Positions 16,967 to 27,470 are shown, counted from the stretch's first letter. The stretch: 64,000 nucleotides of DNA from Glutamicibacter sp. B1 (GCF_039602135.1 NZ_CP125942.1:2852001-2916000); one strand, 5' to 3'. Translations and numbers: made by a program. Notes: a model not told the origin generated them from the letters alone.

Positions 16967-17013
16967 AACCCCGCACCTACTACTCTTTCTTCGTCTACGT
17001 TCGTTGTTTTTGT

Positions 17014-18225
17014 TTACAGCTCGGTGAGTTGAATGTCGGTATCAGCGAGTCGGTCTGCAGGAATCTCGCGGCCGACCAATGCGCGCAAGTCATCGTTAAC
17101 ATCCCAAATATTTACGTTGGCAGCCGCAGTGATCTTCTGCCCGTTCTGCCAGAAAATAATGAACTCGCCGCTCTCGGCATCACCGCGAATTACACTTTCG
17201 TCCCCGGGATCGTTGTGTCCCACATATTCCATGCCTAGATCAAACTGGTCGGTGAAGAAATACGGCAACCAGTCATAGGATTCTTCCTTGCCCAGCAGGG
17301 TGGCGGCGGCCAGCTTACCTTGCCGGATGGCGTTATCCCAGTGCTCTACCCGCAGGCGTTCGCCAAGACCGGCATGGGTAGCCTGCGCGATGTCCCCGAT
17401 CGCGAGGATTCGAGGGTCGCTACTGCGCAAGGACGCATCCACCAACACCCCACGATCCACCTCAAGCCCAGCTGTTTGTGCTAACTGCATATTGGGCACC
17501 GCACCGATAGCCAACAGCACCACATCGGCCGGTGAGGAGCCAAGATCCGAGAGCACCTGTAACTGCCCAGCCACCTGTTCGATCCCCTGCACCTTGGCCT
17601 GGCGAACATCTACCCCGTGGCGTTGATGAAGCTCTAAAAGATGGTGCGCAAAACGCTCACCAAAAACCGAAGCCAGGGGCAGCGACGACGAGGAATACAC
17701 GGTCACTCGTGCCCCAAGTTGGCGAGCACTGGCGGCGACTTCCATGCCGATCCATCCCGAACCGATCACCGAGACTCGTGCCCCATCGGTGATTTCCGCC
17801 CGCAAGGATTTAGCATCCGATAGCTTGCGCAGGGTGTGCACCCCGGGCAGGTCGTAGCCGGCAAAAGGTTCATCCCCGCCAAGGTTCGCCCGCGAACCGG
17901 TGGCCAGCACCAGCCGGCCATAGTCCACGGCACTACCGTCGGCGAGCAGCACCTGCGACTTCGCCGTCTCAATACTGATGGCGCTCACGCCCAGGCGCAG
18001 GGTGATCTCATTTTCTTGATACCAGCTGGCATCGTGCACCGTGAAGTCTTCTGGCTTTTGCTTGCCTTGGAGGAATTCCTTGGACAGTGGCGGGCGTTCA
18101 TACGGCAGTTCGGATTCATCTCCGATCAGCGTGATCGGCCCGGTAAATCCTTGCTCTCGCAATTCGGTAACGGTCGTGGCCCCGGCCAGTCCCGCACCCA
18201 GAACAACTATCGATTCTTCAGCCAA
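17014..18225 (-). CDS. NAD(P)/FAD-dependent oxidoreductase (ferredoxin/rubredoxin reductase type)
   Basis: 403 residues. The FAD motif VVLGAGLAGATTVTEL is followed by PYERPPLSKEFLQG, typical of BphA4/RedA-type reductases. The NAD motif VSVIGSGWIGMEVAASA is at about residue 153, the second FAD motif RILAIGDIAQATH at about 273, and a C-terminal reductase domain (DQFDLGMEYVGH) completes it. It should transfer electrons from NAD(P)H to a ferredoxin-like partner. No ferredoxin or oxygenase gene is nearby, so the partner is unknown. Confidence 0.9.
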   Translation of the reverse strand: MAEESIVVLGAGLAGATTVTELREQGFTGPITLIGDESELPYERPPLSKEFLQGKQKPEDFTVHDASWYQENEITLRLGVSAISIETAKSQVLLADGSAVDYGRLVLATGSRANLGGDEPFAGYDLPGVHTLRKLSDAKSLRAEITDGARVSVIGSGWIGMEVAASARQLGARVTVYSSSSLPLASVFGERFAHHLLELHQRHGVDVRQAKVQGIEQVAGQLQVLSDLGSSPADVVLLAIGAVPNMQLAQTAGLEVDRGVLVDASLRSSDPRILAIGDIAQATHAGLGERLRVEHWDNAIRQGKLAAATLLGKEESYDWLPYFFTDQFDLGMEYVGHNDPGDESVIRGDAESGEFIIFWQNGQKITAAANVNIWDVNDDLRALVGREIPADRLADTDIQLTEL

Positions 18226-18579
18226 GAGAACGCCCCTTACTTAGATCGTATCCAGTAGTCATTACCGCTACTTTGATCCTCACACTCGGCGAGGTGAATT
18301 GGCAAGCATCATCGTCACCGATCCCCCAGTAGTACGAAACATGAAGTTTTATGCGCCCGCATGGTCAGCTCAGCTAACTCAGCTTCACACTGCAATCAGC
18401 ACGATTTTGATGGCCATAAGGATAGTTGCGATGAGACCCTTGAACCCCAGCCGGACGACTGGATCTAGGGTCTTTCGCCATTTAAGAGACCAAGGTAGAA
18501 ACTCACTGGATTTTCCCCCCGACCATGGGAATTGTCCTAGGCTGCTTGTACAGTGCGAGGTAACTGAAAGGAGCACGCC
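18226..18579. other. Non-coding gap between FAD reductase and subtilase genes
   Basis: 354 bases separating divergent genes. It should hold promoters for both. A ribosome site, AAAGGAG, directly precedes the subtilase ATG. The leftward reading near 18385-18450 encodes a hydrophobic stretch but has no usable start. I see no RNA gene or clear repeat. Confidence 0.5.
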
Positions 18580-19761
18580 ATGTTCAGCACCCACGCCCCA
18601 CGCACGGCAGCCACCGAAGTTCCCGACCGTTTTGTGCTCATCTTTGATGCACCAGATGCTTCTACTCCCGGCATCGCCGCGGCTGCCAGAGAAGAAGAAG
18701 TCCCGAGACTTTTGGGCGAACAAGGCTATTCGATCAGTGAGTACTTCCCCACCTTGGGCATCGCGGTGGTCACCTCCAAGGCGGACCAGCTCGAAGACTT
18801 CCAGGCACGCTGCGCCGGGCACCGGTTGCCACCAGCGGTCGTCCCAGAACTGATCTACCGGATCCTGCCCGAATCCACCACGGCCAAAGACTCCTATGCT
18901 GATACCGAACAGTTCACCTGGGGCCTACAGGCCCTGGGCGCCGATGTGAGTACCTTGACTGGCAAGGGCATTAATGTGGCGGTCTTGGATACCGGTTTTG
19001 ATGCCGCCCACCCGGACTTCGCAGGCCGAAAGGTCACCACCAAATCTTTTATCCAGGGCGAAGATGCCAGCGACGGGCACGGCCATGGAACCCACTGCAT
19101 CGGAACCTCCTGCGGACCGCGCACCCCAAAAACAGGACCCGGCTACGGGGTAGCCAGCGAAGCCAATATCTTTGCCGGCAAGGTTTTGGGCGCCGATGGT
19201 TCGGGTTCTGACTCAACCATCCTGGCCGGCATTAACTGGGCATTGGAAAACAAGTGCGAGATCATCTCGATGTCCCTGGGCGCGGATGTGAAAACCGTGC
19301 ACCCACCCTATGTCACCGCCGGGCGACGGTCTCTGGAATTGGGTTCGTTGATCATTGCGGCTGCCGGAAACAATGCCCAACGCTCGGCCGGCAACCCCGG
19401 ATTTGTGGGCGCCCCAGCCAATAGCCCCTACATCATGGCGGTGGCAGCACTTGATTCCCAGCTTGCAGTCGCCGATTTCTCCGCCCAAGCACTGGATACC
19501 GAGGGCGGCGAAGTGGATATTGCCGGACCCGGGGTGAACATTTATTCGTCCTGGCCCGGAGCCAAGGGTTACAACACCATTAGTGGCACCTCCATGGCGA
19601 CCCCGCATGTGGCCGGGGTGGCCGCACTGCTGGCACAATCCAGCGGGCTGCGGGCTCAAGAGTTGTGGAACCAGCTGGTGGCTGACGCCCGGGATGTGTC
19701 CCTGCCCGCTAAAGACGCCGGTGCCGGGCTTGCCCAAGCCCCCGGCACCCCGGAAGGCTAA
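18580..19761 (+). CDS. Subtilisin-like (S8) serine protease without signal peptide
   Basis: 393 residues. A ~100-residue N-terminal domain with an inhibitor-I9-like pattern (DRFVLIFDAP ... GIAVVTSKADQLEDFQ) precedes the catalytic domain. The triad is D137 (VAVLDTG), H169 (GHGHGTHC) and S338 (SGTSMATPH). The oxyanion asparagine lies in IIAAAGNNAQ. The N-terminus has no hydrophobic signal segment or TAT motif, so it looks cytoplasmic or is exported by another route. ATG 18580 follows AAAGGAG. Four bases after the stop begins a small protein that itself resembles a protease propeptide, suggesting a protease/inhibitor pair. Confidence 0.9.
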   Translation: MFSTHAPRTAATEVPDRFVLIFDAPDASTPGIAAAAREEEVPRLLGEQGYSISEYFPTLGIAVVTSKADQLEDFQARCAGHRLPPAVVPELIYRILPESTTAKDSYADTEQFTWGLQALGADVSTLTGKGINVAVLDTGFDAAHPDFAGRKVTTKSFIQGEDASDGHGHGTHCIGTSCGPRTPKTGPGYGVASEANIFAGKVLGADGSGSDSTILAGINWALENKCEIISMSLGADVKTVHPPYVTAGRRSLELGSLIIAAAGNNAQRSAGNPGFVGAPANSPYIMAVAALDSQLAVADFSAQALDTEGGEVDIAGPGVNIYSSWPGAKGYNTISGTSMATPHVAGVAALLAQSSGLRAQELWNQLVADARDVSLPAKDAGAGLAQAPGTPEG

Positions 19762-19765
19762 AGAA

Positions 19766-19996
19766 ATGTCCAGCAGCGACCGGCAGATCTACGTGATCAC
19801 GCTGGCAAATCAGGTCCAGCCCGAGTCCATCATTGGCCAGCTGCAGTCTTGTGGTGTGGAAGTTAAAGAGGTACTCGCTGCCCTGGGCCAAATTATTGGT
19901 CAGGGCAGCGAGCAGGCAGCCGAGCAAGTCCGCGCACTCGACGCGGTCATCTCGGTGGATGCCCAGCGCACCTATCGGGCGCTGGGCGATCAGTGA
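19766..19996 (+). CDS. Small stand-alone propeptide/I9-inhibitor-like protein
   Basis: 76 residues. It reads as a ferredoxin-like beta-alpha-beta-beta-alpha-beta fold: strand IYVITL, helix PESIIGQLQSCG, strands VEVKEVLAALG and QIIGQGS, helix EQAAEQVRAL, strand AVISVDAQRTY. This is the layout of subtilisin propeptides (inhibitor family I9). No catalytic residues or signal sequence are present. It starts 4 bases after the stop of the S8 protease and is probably translated from the same mRNA. An inhibitor or folding-helper role in trans is inference from fold pattern and position. Confidence 0.7.
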   Translation: MSSSDRQIYVITLANQVQPESIIGQLQSCGVEVKEVLAALGQIIGQGSEQAAEQVRALDAVISVDAQRTYRALGDQ

Positions 19997-20004
19997 ACTG
20001 AGAC

Positions 20005-20607
20005 TCAGTCAACCGGGTCGGAAGCGAACTCCGTCATCGCATCGATCAACCAGTGCACGGTGTGCTCGGTGAAGGAAGCGCGTGGCATGATCCGCCAGCT
20101 TTCTTCACCGGTACGCCATAGCAAGACCGGCACATTGGCCAGCGAGGTGGTGATCGCCTTGTTCACGCCGAAGACCCGTGGATGTAGGTCCGCCGGGCAG
20201 CTCTTGCGTAGCACCAGCGGGGCCTTCGCCCCGGATAGTTCCAGCACGCTGCGGTTCGCCGAAAGGTCCACGACCTGACCCGGGTTTTCTCCCAGAGCGG
20301 TCTCAAGCGTGGAAACAAGCGACGAATCCTCGGGTGCGGTAACCAAGAATTCATCCGGGCCCAGCCACAATACGCTCACACCGGAGACCTCGCCTGCGAC
20401 CTGACCAACCTTTTCTGGCAGGCCCACACCGGTGGCCGCGGCCACCGCGTCATAACCGGCGCTGCCCGGGGCCACGCGTACCGAGACCTGGGTGGTGAAG
20501 GCAACTTCGCTCAAGGACAAGCCTTCTGCCACGCTGGCTTCGCTCATCAGCGCAGTCAGGTGTGCCGCAGGCGATACACGAACTTCAATCAAGGTGTTGC
20601 TAGCCAT
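20005..20607 (-). CDS. soxG: Sarcosine oxidase gamma subunit
   Basis: 200 residues, the usual length for SoxG. Family-like features are [38 protein letters not shown] and [30 protein letters not shown]. The gamma subunit has a GcvT-like fold and is structural in the alpha-beta-gamma-delta complex. ATG 20607 overlaps the end of soxA by 8 bases, showing translational coupling. It is the last gene of the leftward sox operon. Confidence 0.92.
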   Translation of the reverse strand: MASNTLIEVRVSPAAHLTALMSEASVAEGLSLSEVAFTTQVSVRVAPGSAGYDAVAAATGVGLPEKVGQVAGEVSGVSVLWLGPDEFLVTAPEDSSLVSTLETALGENPGQVVDLSANRSVLELSGAKAPLVLRKSCPADLHPRVFGVNKAITTSLANVPVLLWRTGEESWRIMPRASFTEHTVHWLIDAMTEFASDPVD

Positions 20608-23497
20608 CTCGACGGCTTCCTTCCGGGTCAAAAAGAACGGTTTCTGCGATGGTGACCTCAGCCAGTTGGCCATTGATCGGGGTGCGCAGGGTTTCACCGA
20701 TACGGTTGCGCCCATTCTTGATCAACGCCAGACCGAAGGTCCGTCCTAGTGCTGGTGAATTGTAGGAGCTGGTGACCCAGCCTTCCATCGGGGTGATGCC
20801 CTCGGCAGCCAATTCCTCTACCGAAACCAGGGCCGCACCTTCAGGCAGGAGCAGGTCCTTGTCCACCGGTAGCACCGAGACCAGGTGCTTACGATCCTCA
20901 CGCTGGTTATCGGCCCGCGAGTAGGAGCGGTTGCCCACGAAGTCCTTGAGCTTGGAAACTACCCACTCCATCCCGGCATCCTGTGGGGTCACCGTGCCGT
21001 CAGTATCCTGACCGACGATGATGAAGCCCTTTTCGGCACGCAGCACGTGCATGGTTTCGGTGCCGTAGGGGGTTATGCCAAATTCTTGGCCCGCCTCGTA
21101 CACGTCCTGCCAGACCTTGAGCCCGTACCAGGACGGGATCGCAATTTCGAAGGCTAGCTCGCCGGAGAAGGAAATGCGGCTGATGCGCGCTTCAATCCCC
21201 GAATCCAAGGTGACATCCTGGAAGGCCATGAACTTGAAGGCCTCATTGGACACGTCCACACTGGAGGCCACCTTGGCGATCACTTCGCGCGAGCGTGGTC
21301 CCACCACGGCCACGGTGGACAGCTGTTCGGTCACCGAGGTGCAGGTAACGTCCAGCTCAGGCCATTCGGTCTGCAGCCACTCTTCGAGCCAATCCAGCAC
21401 GCCGGCCGCACCACCGGTGGTGGTGTGCATCAGGAAGCGGTCTTCGGCCAGGCGCAGGGTCACGCCGTCGTCGAAGATCATGCCGTCGGCCTTGCACATC
21501 ACGCCGTAGCGTCCCATGCCGACCTTCAGCTTGGTGTAACCGTTGGTGTAAATACGGTTCAGGAACTCGGCCGCATCCTTACCGCGGATTTCGATCTTGC
21601 CCAGGGTGGTGGCATCAAGCATGCCCACCGATTCGCGCACGGCCTTGGACTCACGGTAGACCGCTGCGTGCATATCTTCACCGGGCTGTGGGTAGTACCA
21701 AGGACGCTTCCACTGGCCCACGTCCTCAAATTCTGCCCCATGCTCTAGGTGCCAGGAGTGCATGGCGGTGATGCGGGCAGGGTCCAAGAGTTGACCGCGG
21801 GTCCGACCGGCCAGGGCTGCGAAGGCCACCGGGGTGTACGGTGCACGGAAGGTGGTGGTGCCGATTTCGGCTGGGTTTTCGATACCCAGCACGGCGGCGA
21901 TCACGCCGATCGCTGCCACACCACTGGTCTTGCCCTGGTCGTTGGCGGTAGAGATCGAGGTGTAGCGCTTGATGTGCTCCACGGACTGCATGCCGGCCCC
22001 GGTGGCCCGCAGTACGTCGGCCACGGTTTGGTCACGCTGCAGGTCAACGAAGTGGAACTTGTAGTTCGCTGCGTCATCGCCCAAGCGCGAAGGTACCAGC
22101 CAGACCGGGCGGGTTTCACCGTGCGCCACCGGCAGTGCCTGCGGCACCCGGGCGATGGTCTCAAAACCGGCGGCGGTGGCGGCCGCAGCACCGGTGGCAG
22201 CCCCGGTGGATAGCGCGCTGGCGGTATCCAAAAGTCCGGTCATGGCACCGGCCAGGTGCTGGTTGGCCACGGCGGTTTCCGGCACGAACGCGTGAATGGT
22301 GGTATCCCAGTTCAGCTTGCCCTGGCGCTGAGAGTGCAGGTGCACTACTGGGTTGAAGCCACCGGCCACGGCCAGCACGTCGGCTTCGATCCTGGTGACT
22401 TCGCCGAGTTCGCGTTGTTCGTCCAGTTCTGCCACAAAAATTGCGGACAGCTCTCCGGCTTTGTCGGCTTCGGTGTCAACCACGACGGATCCGGAAATGA
22501 CCTGTACGCCCTGAGCTACGGCCTCGGCGGCCGCAGCGGAAATGCTGGAGCGCGCATCGATCACTGCCACGACCGATCCGGAAGCAGCCAGGTCGCTGAC
22601 CAGTTCATAGGCGGAGTCATTGGTGGTGAACACGGCGATCTTTTCCCCGGCGAGCACCCCATAACGGTTCAGGTAGCTGCGCACGGCGCCGGCGAGCATG
22701 ATGCCGGGGCGGTCGTTGTTTTCGAAGACCACAGGACGCTCGTGGGCGCCGGTGGCCAGAACCACCTGGCCGGCACGGATGTGCCAGATGCGTTCACGCG
22801 AAACACCGGGGGCCGCTGGGCCATCTTGGTGTACGGTGCGACGCTGGGCTGCCACGAAGTAGTTCGCATCATAGGATCCGAACACGGTGGTGCGCTGTAA
22901 GTGGGTGGTCTCTTCGGCCTGCGCCAATTCTTGAACGACCCCGGCGATCCACTCGGTGGAATCCTGGCCGTCGATCGTTTCACCTGCGGTATCTAGTAGC
23001 GTGCCGCCGGCTTCGGGACGCTCATCGAGCAGCGTCACGCGGGCCCCGGAGCGCGAAGCTTCACGGGCCGCAGCCAAACCTGCAGGACCGGCCCCAACCA
23101 CCAGAACATCGGTGTGTACGTGCACGTGGTCGTAGTAGGCGGGATCCGTGTCTGGATCCAGCACACCCAAACCGGACAGTAGGCTGACCTCTACTCCGTC
23201 GGTGACCTGCACGGTGGTTGCAGGCAGCATGGATTCATTAACTTCACCGGCATGCTTCGCGGCCACGGTGATCAGCGCGTTGGGTTCTTCTACCCCGGCG
23301 GCCAGGATGCCGCGCGGACGCTTGAGGTACAGGGACTCACCGCACTGGCGGATGTTATTGGCGAGCATGGCGCTGGCGACGGTGTCTCCACGGAAGGCCG
23401 AAATCTGCTGGCCGTCGATGCTCAGACTCAGCGCTTGACTCTCATCGATCCTCGCGCGGGTACGCAACTGCGAGGGTAGTCGCTGTGGCTTGCTCAT
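20600..23497 (-). CDS. soxA: Sarcosine oxidase alpha subunit
   Basis: 965 residues, matching heterotetrameric SoxA. It has an N-terminal ferredoxin-like region ([22 protein letters not shown]) and an NAD-binding motif ([39 protein letters not shown]). The C-terminal half is a GcvT-like tetrahydrofolate domain from about residue 570 ([28 protein letters not shown] sequence). With SoxB it oxidises sarcosine to glycine, passing the methyl carbon to THF as 5,10-methylene-THF, with O2 reduced to H2O2. ATG 23497 follows AAGGAGG and overlaps soxD by 4 bases. Confidence 0.95.
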   Translation of the reverse strand: MSKPQRLPSQLRTRARIDESQALSLSIDGQQISAFRGDTVASAMLANNIRQCGESLYLKRPRGILAAGVEEPNALITVAAKHAGEVNESMLPATTVQVTDGVEVSLLSGLGVLDPDTDPAYYDHVHVHTDVLVVGAGPAGLAAAREASRSGARVTLLDERPEAGGTLLDTAGETIDGQDSTEWIAGVVQELAQAEETTHLQRTTVFGSYDANYFVAAQRRTVHQDGPAAPGVSRERIWHIRAGQVVLATGAHERPVVFENNDRPGIMLAGAVRSYLNRYGVLAGEKIAVFTTNDSAYELVSDLAASGSVVAVIDARSSISAAAAEAVAQGVQVISGSVVVDTEADKAGELSAIFVAELDEQRELGEVTRIEADVLAVAGGFNPVVHLHSQRQGKLNWDTTIHAFVPETAVANQHLAGAMTGLLDTASALSTGAATGAAAATAAGFETIARVPQALPVAHGETRPVWLVPSRLGDDAANYKFHFVDLQRDQTVADVLRATGAGMQSVEHIKRYTSISTANDQGKTSGVAAIGVIAAVLGIENPAEIGTTTFRAPYTPVAFAALAGRTRGQLLDPARITAMHSWHLEHGAEFEDVGQWKRPWYYPQPGEDMHAAVYRESKAVRESVGMLDATTLGKIEIRGKDAAEFLNRIYTNGYTKLKVGMGRYGVMCKADGMIFDDGVTLRLAEDRFLMHTTTGGAAGVLDWLEEWLQTEWPELDVTCTSVTEQLSTVAVVGPRSREVIAKVASSVDVSNEAFKFMAFQDVTLDSGIEARISRISFSGELAFEIAIPSWYGLKVWQDVYEAGQEFGITPYGTETMHVLRAEKGFIIVGQDTDGTVTPQDAGMEWVVSKLKDFVGNRSYSRADNQREDRKHLVSVLPVDKDLLLPEGAALVSVEELAAEGITPMEGWVTSSYNSPALGRTFGLALIKNGRNRIGETLRTPINGQLAEVTIAETVLFDPEGSRRDG

Positions 23498-23793
23498 CGG
23501 GTGCCTCCTTGAAGGGTGTCGATTTGTGGTTGCGCCTCGCCGGCGCCATAGACGGCCAAAAATTCGTAGCTTACGGTATCGCGCAGGGCGTTGAACCACT
23601 TACGGCAGCCTCCTGCGTGAACCCAGCGTTCGGCAAAAATGCCCTTTTTATTGCCCCGGTAGAACAGGTAGCGAGACCATTCTTTGTCGGTGAGGTCCGC
23701 TGGGTTTTCGGGGTAGGCCACGTGGGCTTCGCCGCCGTAGCTGAATTCGTTTTCGTTGCGTGGCCCGCAGTGCGGGCAGTCAATGAGCATCAT
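23494..23793 (-). CDS. soxD: Sarcosine oxidase delta subunit
   Basis: 99 residues with the zinc ligands of SoxD: C6 and C9 (DCPHCG), H59 and C63 ([10 protein letters not shown]). The small subunit contacts SoxA and carries structural zinc. It lies between soxB (9-base gap) and soxA (ATGA overlap). Order B-D-A-G is the classical operon order. Confidence 0.95.
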   Translation of the reverse strand: MMLIDCPHCGPRNENEFSYGGEAHVAYPENPADLTDKEWSRYLFYRGNKKGIFAERWVHAGGCRKWFNALRDTVSYEFLAVYGAGEAQPQIDTLQGGTR

Positions 23794-23802
23794 GGTTGAC
23801 TC

Positions 23803-25020
23803 CTAGTGTGCGACGGCTGCGGCGCCGTGTTCGTCGATCAGGTGGCCGGTTTCGAAGCGTTCCAGGCTGAACGGTGCATTCAGCGGGTGGGCTTCATCGT
23901 GGGCGATGGTGTGGGCCAGGGTGAATCCTGCGCCCGGGGTGCCCTTGAAGCCGCCGGTTCCCCAGCCACAGTTGACGTAGAGGTTCTGGATCGGGGTCTT
24001 GGACACGATCGGCGAGGCATCCATGGTGGTATCCACGATGCCGCCCCAGGTGCGCAGCACGTGGGCTCGGGCGAAGATCGGGAAGAGCTCCACCGCGGCG
24101 GACATCTGTTCTTCGATCACGTGGAAGGCACCGCGCTGGCCGTAGCCGTTGTAGGAGTCGATGCCGGCACCCATAACCAGTTCGCCCTTGTGGGCCTGGG
24201 AGACGTAGACGTGGATGTGGTTGGACATGACCACGGTCGGGTGTACCGGTTCGAACAGTTCGGAGACCAGGGCCTGCAGCGGGTGGGACTGGATCGGCAG
24301 CTCAAAACCTGCCATTTCGGCCAGAACCGAGGAGTGTCCGGCGCCAGCTAGGGCGACCTTGCCGGCGTTGATGGTGCCGCGGGTAGTCTTCACGCCGGTG
24401 ACCTTTTCGCCATCCTTGATGAAGCCGGTAACTTCGCAGTTCTGGATGATGTCCACACCCATTTCGTTGGCCTTGCGGGCGAAGGCCCAGGCCACGTGGT
24501 CGTGCTTGGCGATGCCGGCACGAGGCTGCCAGGTCGCTCCCATGACCGGGTAGCGGATGTTATCGCTGGTATTGATGATCGGGCAGGCTTCCTTGACCTG
24601 GGATGGGTCCAGCCATTCGGCGTCCACGCCGTTGAGCTTGTTCGCTTCCACGCGGCGTACGGATTCGCGCACGTCGCCTAGGGTGTGGGCCAGGTTCAGC
24701 ACCCCGCGCTGGGAGAAGAGGAAATCGTATTCCAGATCTTCGGGCAGTTGTTCCCAGAGCTTTAGGGACTTTTCGTAGATACCGGCCGATTCATCCCAGA
24801 GGTAGTTAGAGCGGATGATCGTGGTGTTGCGGGCCATGTTCCCGCCGGCCAGCCAACCCTTTTCTAGGACTGCGACATTGGTGATGCCGTGGTTCTTGGC
24901 TAGGAAGTATGCGGTGGCCAGTCCGTGGCCTCCGCCGCCAACGATGACTACGTCGTAGGACTTTTTAGGTTCTGGATTCGCCCAGAGAAATTCCGGGTGC
25001 TCAGGCAGCAGATCAGCCAC
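23803..25020 (-). CDS. soxB: Sarcosine oxidase beta subunit
   Basis: 405 residues, the normal SoxB length. The FAD motif is near the N-terminus ([23 protein letters not shown]), followed by [20 protein letters not shown]. The segment [18 protein letters not shown] contains the histidine region that in this family carries covalent FMN. SoxB binds FAD and FMN and is the site of sarcosine oxidation. It is the first gene of the operon. A palindrome between it and the divergent GntR gene is the likely control site. Confidence 0.95.
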   Translation of the reverse strand: MADLLPEHPEFLWANPEPKKSYDVVIVGGGGHGLATAYFLAKNHGITNVAVLEKGWLAGGNMARNTTIIRSNYLWDESAGIYEKSLKLWEQLPEDLEYDFLFSQRGVLNLAHTLGDVRESVRRVEANKLNGVDAEWLDPSQVKEACPIINTSDNIRYPVMGATWQPRAGIAKHDHVAWAFARKANEMGVDIIQNCEVTGFIKDGEKVTGVKTTRGTINAGKVALAGAGHSSVLAEMAGFELPIQSHPLQALVSELFEPVHPTVVMSNHIHVYVSQAHKGELVMGAGIDSYNGYGQRGAFHVIEEQMSAAVELFPIFARAHVLRTWGGIVDTTMDASPIVSKTPIQNLYVNCGWGTGGFKGTPGAGFTLAHTIAHDEAHPLNAPFSLERFETGHLIDEHGAAAVAH

Positions 25021-25073
25021 AGTGAATCTCCAATCTTCGATCGCATCGCTTGAATGTATGAATTGCCGACAAC

Positions 25074-25083
25074 TGATATATCA
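25074..25083. promoter_or_regulatory. Palindrome TGATATATCA between soxB and gntR
   Basis: A perfect 10-bp palindrome in the divergent intergenic region, 53 bp upstream of soxB and 90 bp upstream of the FCD-type GntR gene. FCD regulators often bind short AT-centred dyads of this kind, so autoregulation plus control of sox is plausible (inference). Confidence 0.45.
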
Positions 25084-25172
25084 ATCTGCGATTCACTGTA
25101 TGATGGAACACATCGCCCGGTCAATGGGTTGAGGAAAAATACTTAGTTGCTACGGCCCACCAGGAGGAACCG

Positions 25173-25805
25173 GTGAATGAATCCCTGTCCGATCGCGCCT
25201 ATGAAATCCTGCGCGACCGTTTGATCATGATGGATATCGCCCCAGGTGAACCCATCAATGAGGCCGCACTGGTACAAGAACTCAGCATCGGGCGCACCCC
25301 TTTACGTGAGGCCCTGAAGCGTTTGGAAGTTGACCATCTGGTCCATTCCTACCCCCGTCGAGGCACCTTTGCCTCACGCGTGGACATCACCGAACTGGCG
25401 GCCATCACCGAGGTGCGCATCGCCCTAGAACCCCTGGCCGCCGAACGTGCCGCCGCCCTTCACGGTGGCGCCGCCCGCGCCGGCATCGAGAAAACACTGC
25501 TGGCGGTCAGCCAACTCTCCGGAGCCGACCAGCGCCGCACCCTGATGGAAAACGACCTGGAAGTTCACCGACTGATCTATCAGGCCGCCGGCAACCACCA
25601 CCTCGAAGAAACCCTGGTCCGCCTGGACAACCTCGCCACGCGCATCTGGTGCATGACCCTCGAACGCCTACCCAGCGTGCAAGAGCACATCTCCGAACAC
25701 ATCGCGCTGCTCCAGGCCATCCTCGACGGCGATACTTTCCAAGCCCGATCCTTCGCCCTAGACCATATCGTGCACTTCGAAAAGTCCGTGCGCGCTGTTC
25801 TCTAG
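25173..25805 (+). CDS. GntR-family regulator, FCD subfamily
   Basis: 210 residues. The N-terminal winged HTH contains APGEPINEAALVQELSIGRTPLREALKRLE, a typical GntR signature. The C-terminal FCD domain carries metal-ligand positions (NDLEVHRLIYQAAGNHHLEE and ISEHIALLQAILDGD). GTG 25173 follows AGGAGGAA. Being divergent from soxB, it probably responds to sarcosine, glycine or a related metabolite to control sox (inference). Confidence 0.9.
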   Translation: MNESLSDRAYEILRDRLIMMDIAPGEPINEAALVQELSIGRTPLREALKRLEVDHLVHSYPRRGTFASRVDITELAAITEVRIALEPLAAERAAALHGGAARAGIEKTLLAVSQLSGADQRRTLMENDLEVHRLIYQAAGNHHLEETLVRLDNLATRIWCMTLERLPSVQEHISEHIALLQAILDGDTFQARSFALDHIVHFEKSVRAVL

Positions 25806-25826
25806 CGCCCCTCTAACTTCACGTCC

Positions 25827-27317
25827 CTAGCGTTCCTGAGACAGCTGAATCCGGCAGGCCAAATGCAGCTGCAAGATGGTCCCGGTCTGCCGAGGGTCCC
25901 CGCCCAGGAGCGTAAAGATTTTCTTCAGCCGCTTATGCAGGCTTTGGCGTTCGACATATAGCTGCGCCGCCGTGGCCGTGGCATTACAACCAGTCGCTAG
26001 CCAGGCGTAGAGTGTGGGCACCAGATCCGCCTGCCGGGCACGATCCCACGCGATCAGATCGCCGATGACTTCCTGCACAAACCCGTTGGCCGCCGGCGCG
26101 TTATCCACCCGGGCAAAAAGTCGCTCCAGCGCGTAGTCGGAGGCATCACGAACCCGAGATTCCAAAGCCCGCACCGAAGCGAAACGATCCAACAGCAGGG
26201 CGTGCTGCACCGATAGCGGCGCGCGGGTCACCGAGCCCACCAGCGGACCGATCGCACACTCCATCGCGAGCCCGCCCAAAGCCTGACGCAATCTGAGGAT
26301 GCAAGCCTCGCGCGCCCGCGAAGCACCCTGCGCCTCCAGTTCGATCAGGAAGTACAGCCGATTGTTGTGCAGCGAAATGCACCCTGGCCGCACCTCGCCG
26401 TGCAACGCTCGTTCGATCTGCGTTCGCAGCCGGGCCATGTCGTGGCTCTGTACCACTCCCACACACAGCGGCGCTTCGGTGTCCATCCCCGCTTCTAAGG
26501 CGCGCTCGGCCAGGTAATGCTCGCCGGCGTCATCGATAATCGCCTGCATCAACGCATGGTTGGCCAACTGCTCGCGGCTCGGCCGATGGTGCTGGGCATA
26601 AGCCAAAGAGATGATCGAGCCCAGGCGCTGCACGATCATCGAGACATGCTCCGCCTGATCGGGCTGCCGGCACTCAACGACCAGGTGGGCTGCGACATCT
26701 CCCCCGACCACCACGTCCGTGGCCACATTAAACGGCGTAGCAATCCGTTCACCTTCCGAGGCAACCAGCACTTGGCCTTCTAAAGACTGCAGGCTCGCGG
26801 TCAGCCCCAGATCGTCGCCGATCATCTGCAATAGCGGGCTCAGATTGGGGCCGGAAGTTGCGATGCGTTGCGCCAGACGCTGCGAAAGCATATCCGCTTG
26901 CTGCAAGGTGGCCGCTTGTTTCGAAACGATGGAACGATTGATCCGCTCCGTAATGTCCACAAAGGGCACGGTGTGCCGCAAACGGATCAACGGCAACTTC
27001 GCCTGCTCGGCAGCTTCGATCAGCTGCGGCGTGATCTGCGCGGTGCGCGCATAGGGCTCGAGCACCAGGGCCGCGATACCGCGCTCCTTCAGCGCCAGCA
27101 CGTGCGCGGCCTGAGCCTCTTCGCGCAGCTTTAACAATTCCTGCCCGGTACTCAATAGCAGTTCTCCACCACGCAAGAGGTGGGCGATATCCAATAGTTC
27201 GGAGGCATGTACCCAACGAACTTTTGATTCCTCCAGCGCACTGCGCGCCGCCAACACCTGCGGCTGGGCGCTGCGAAATATCGGGTCTTCCAAGATTTCT
27301 AGCAAAGGGATGAACAA
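25827..27317 (-). CDS. PucR-family transcriptional regulator
   Basis: 496 residues. The N-terminal PucR domain (about residues 5-125) holds HASELLDIAHLLRGGELLLSTG and MKERGIAALVLE-like sequence. A GGDEF-related middle follows, and the C-terminal PucR-type HTH (LYAWLATGCNATATAAQLYVERQSLHKRLKKIFTLLGG) lies at about residues 435-475. PucR proteins usually activate purine or related nitrogen-compound catabolism. It is divergent from the creatinine operon, with an 8-1-8 palindrome between, and so is the best candidate regulator of that operon. Confidence 0.92.
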   Translation of the reverse strand: MFIPLLEILEDPIFRSAQPQVLAARSALEESKVRWVHASELLDIAHLLRGGELLLSTGQELLKLREEAQAAHVLALKERGIAALVLEPYARTAQITPQLIEAAEQAKLPLIRLRHTVPFVDITERINRSIVSKQAATLQQADMLSQRLAQRIATSGPNLSPLLQMIGDDLGLTASLQSLEGQVLVASEGERIATPFNVATDVVVGGDVAAHLVVECRQPDQAEHVSMIVQRLGSIISLAYAQHHRPSREQLANHALMQAIIDDAGEHYLAERALEAGMDTEAPLCVGVVQSHDMARLRTQIERALHGEVRPGCISLHNNRLYFLIELEAQGASRAREACILRLRQALGGLAMECAIGPLVGSVTRAPLSVQHALLLDRFASVRALESRVRDASDYALERLFARVDNAPAANGFVQEVIGDLIAWDRARQADLVPTLYAWLATGCNATATAAQLYVERQSLHKRLKKIFTLLGGDPRQTGTILQLHLACRIQLSQER

Positions 27318-27352
27318 GTTTTGCCCCGATCTTCTGGATCCACTACAGCCTA

Positions 27353-27369
27353 GGTGTCACTGTGACACC
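27353..27369. promoter_or_regulatory. 17-bp palindrome between pucR and the NCS1 permease gene
   Basis: GGTGTCAC (27353-27360), one central T, then GTGACACC (27362-27369): perfect dyad symmetry. It sits 35 bp upstream of the PucR start and 101 bp upstream of the permease. It is a likely PucR-type operator for the divergent promoters. Confidence 0.6.
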
Positions 27370-27470
27370 CACTACCCTACATAAAGCGACACTGTGCATA
27401 TATCCCAGGTCACAAAATGAATCTACAGTTTTCATCAACCCCACAACTACTGTTCAGGAAATGAGGCGAC

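Noticed and set aside
18385..18450. Leftward hydrophobic stretch encoding GLIATILMAIKIVLIAV before a stop
   Set aside because: There is no usable start codon or ribosome site nearby in that frame; the only long start lies inside the subtilase gene. Probably chance or a remnant.
22256..22900. 214-codon open frame antisense to soxA
   Set aside because: The soxA frame is clearly real along this stretch; the opposite frame has no ribosome site or family-like sequence.
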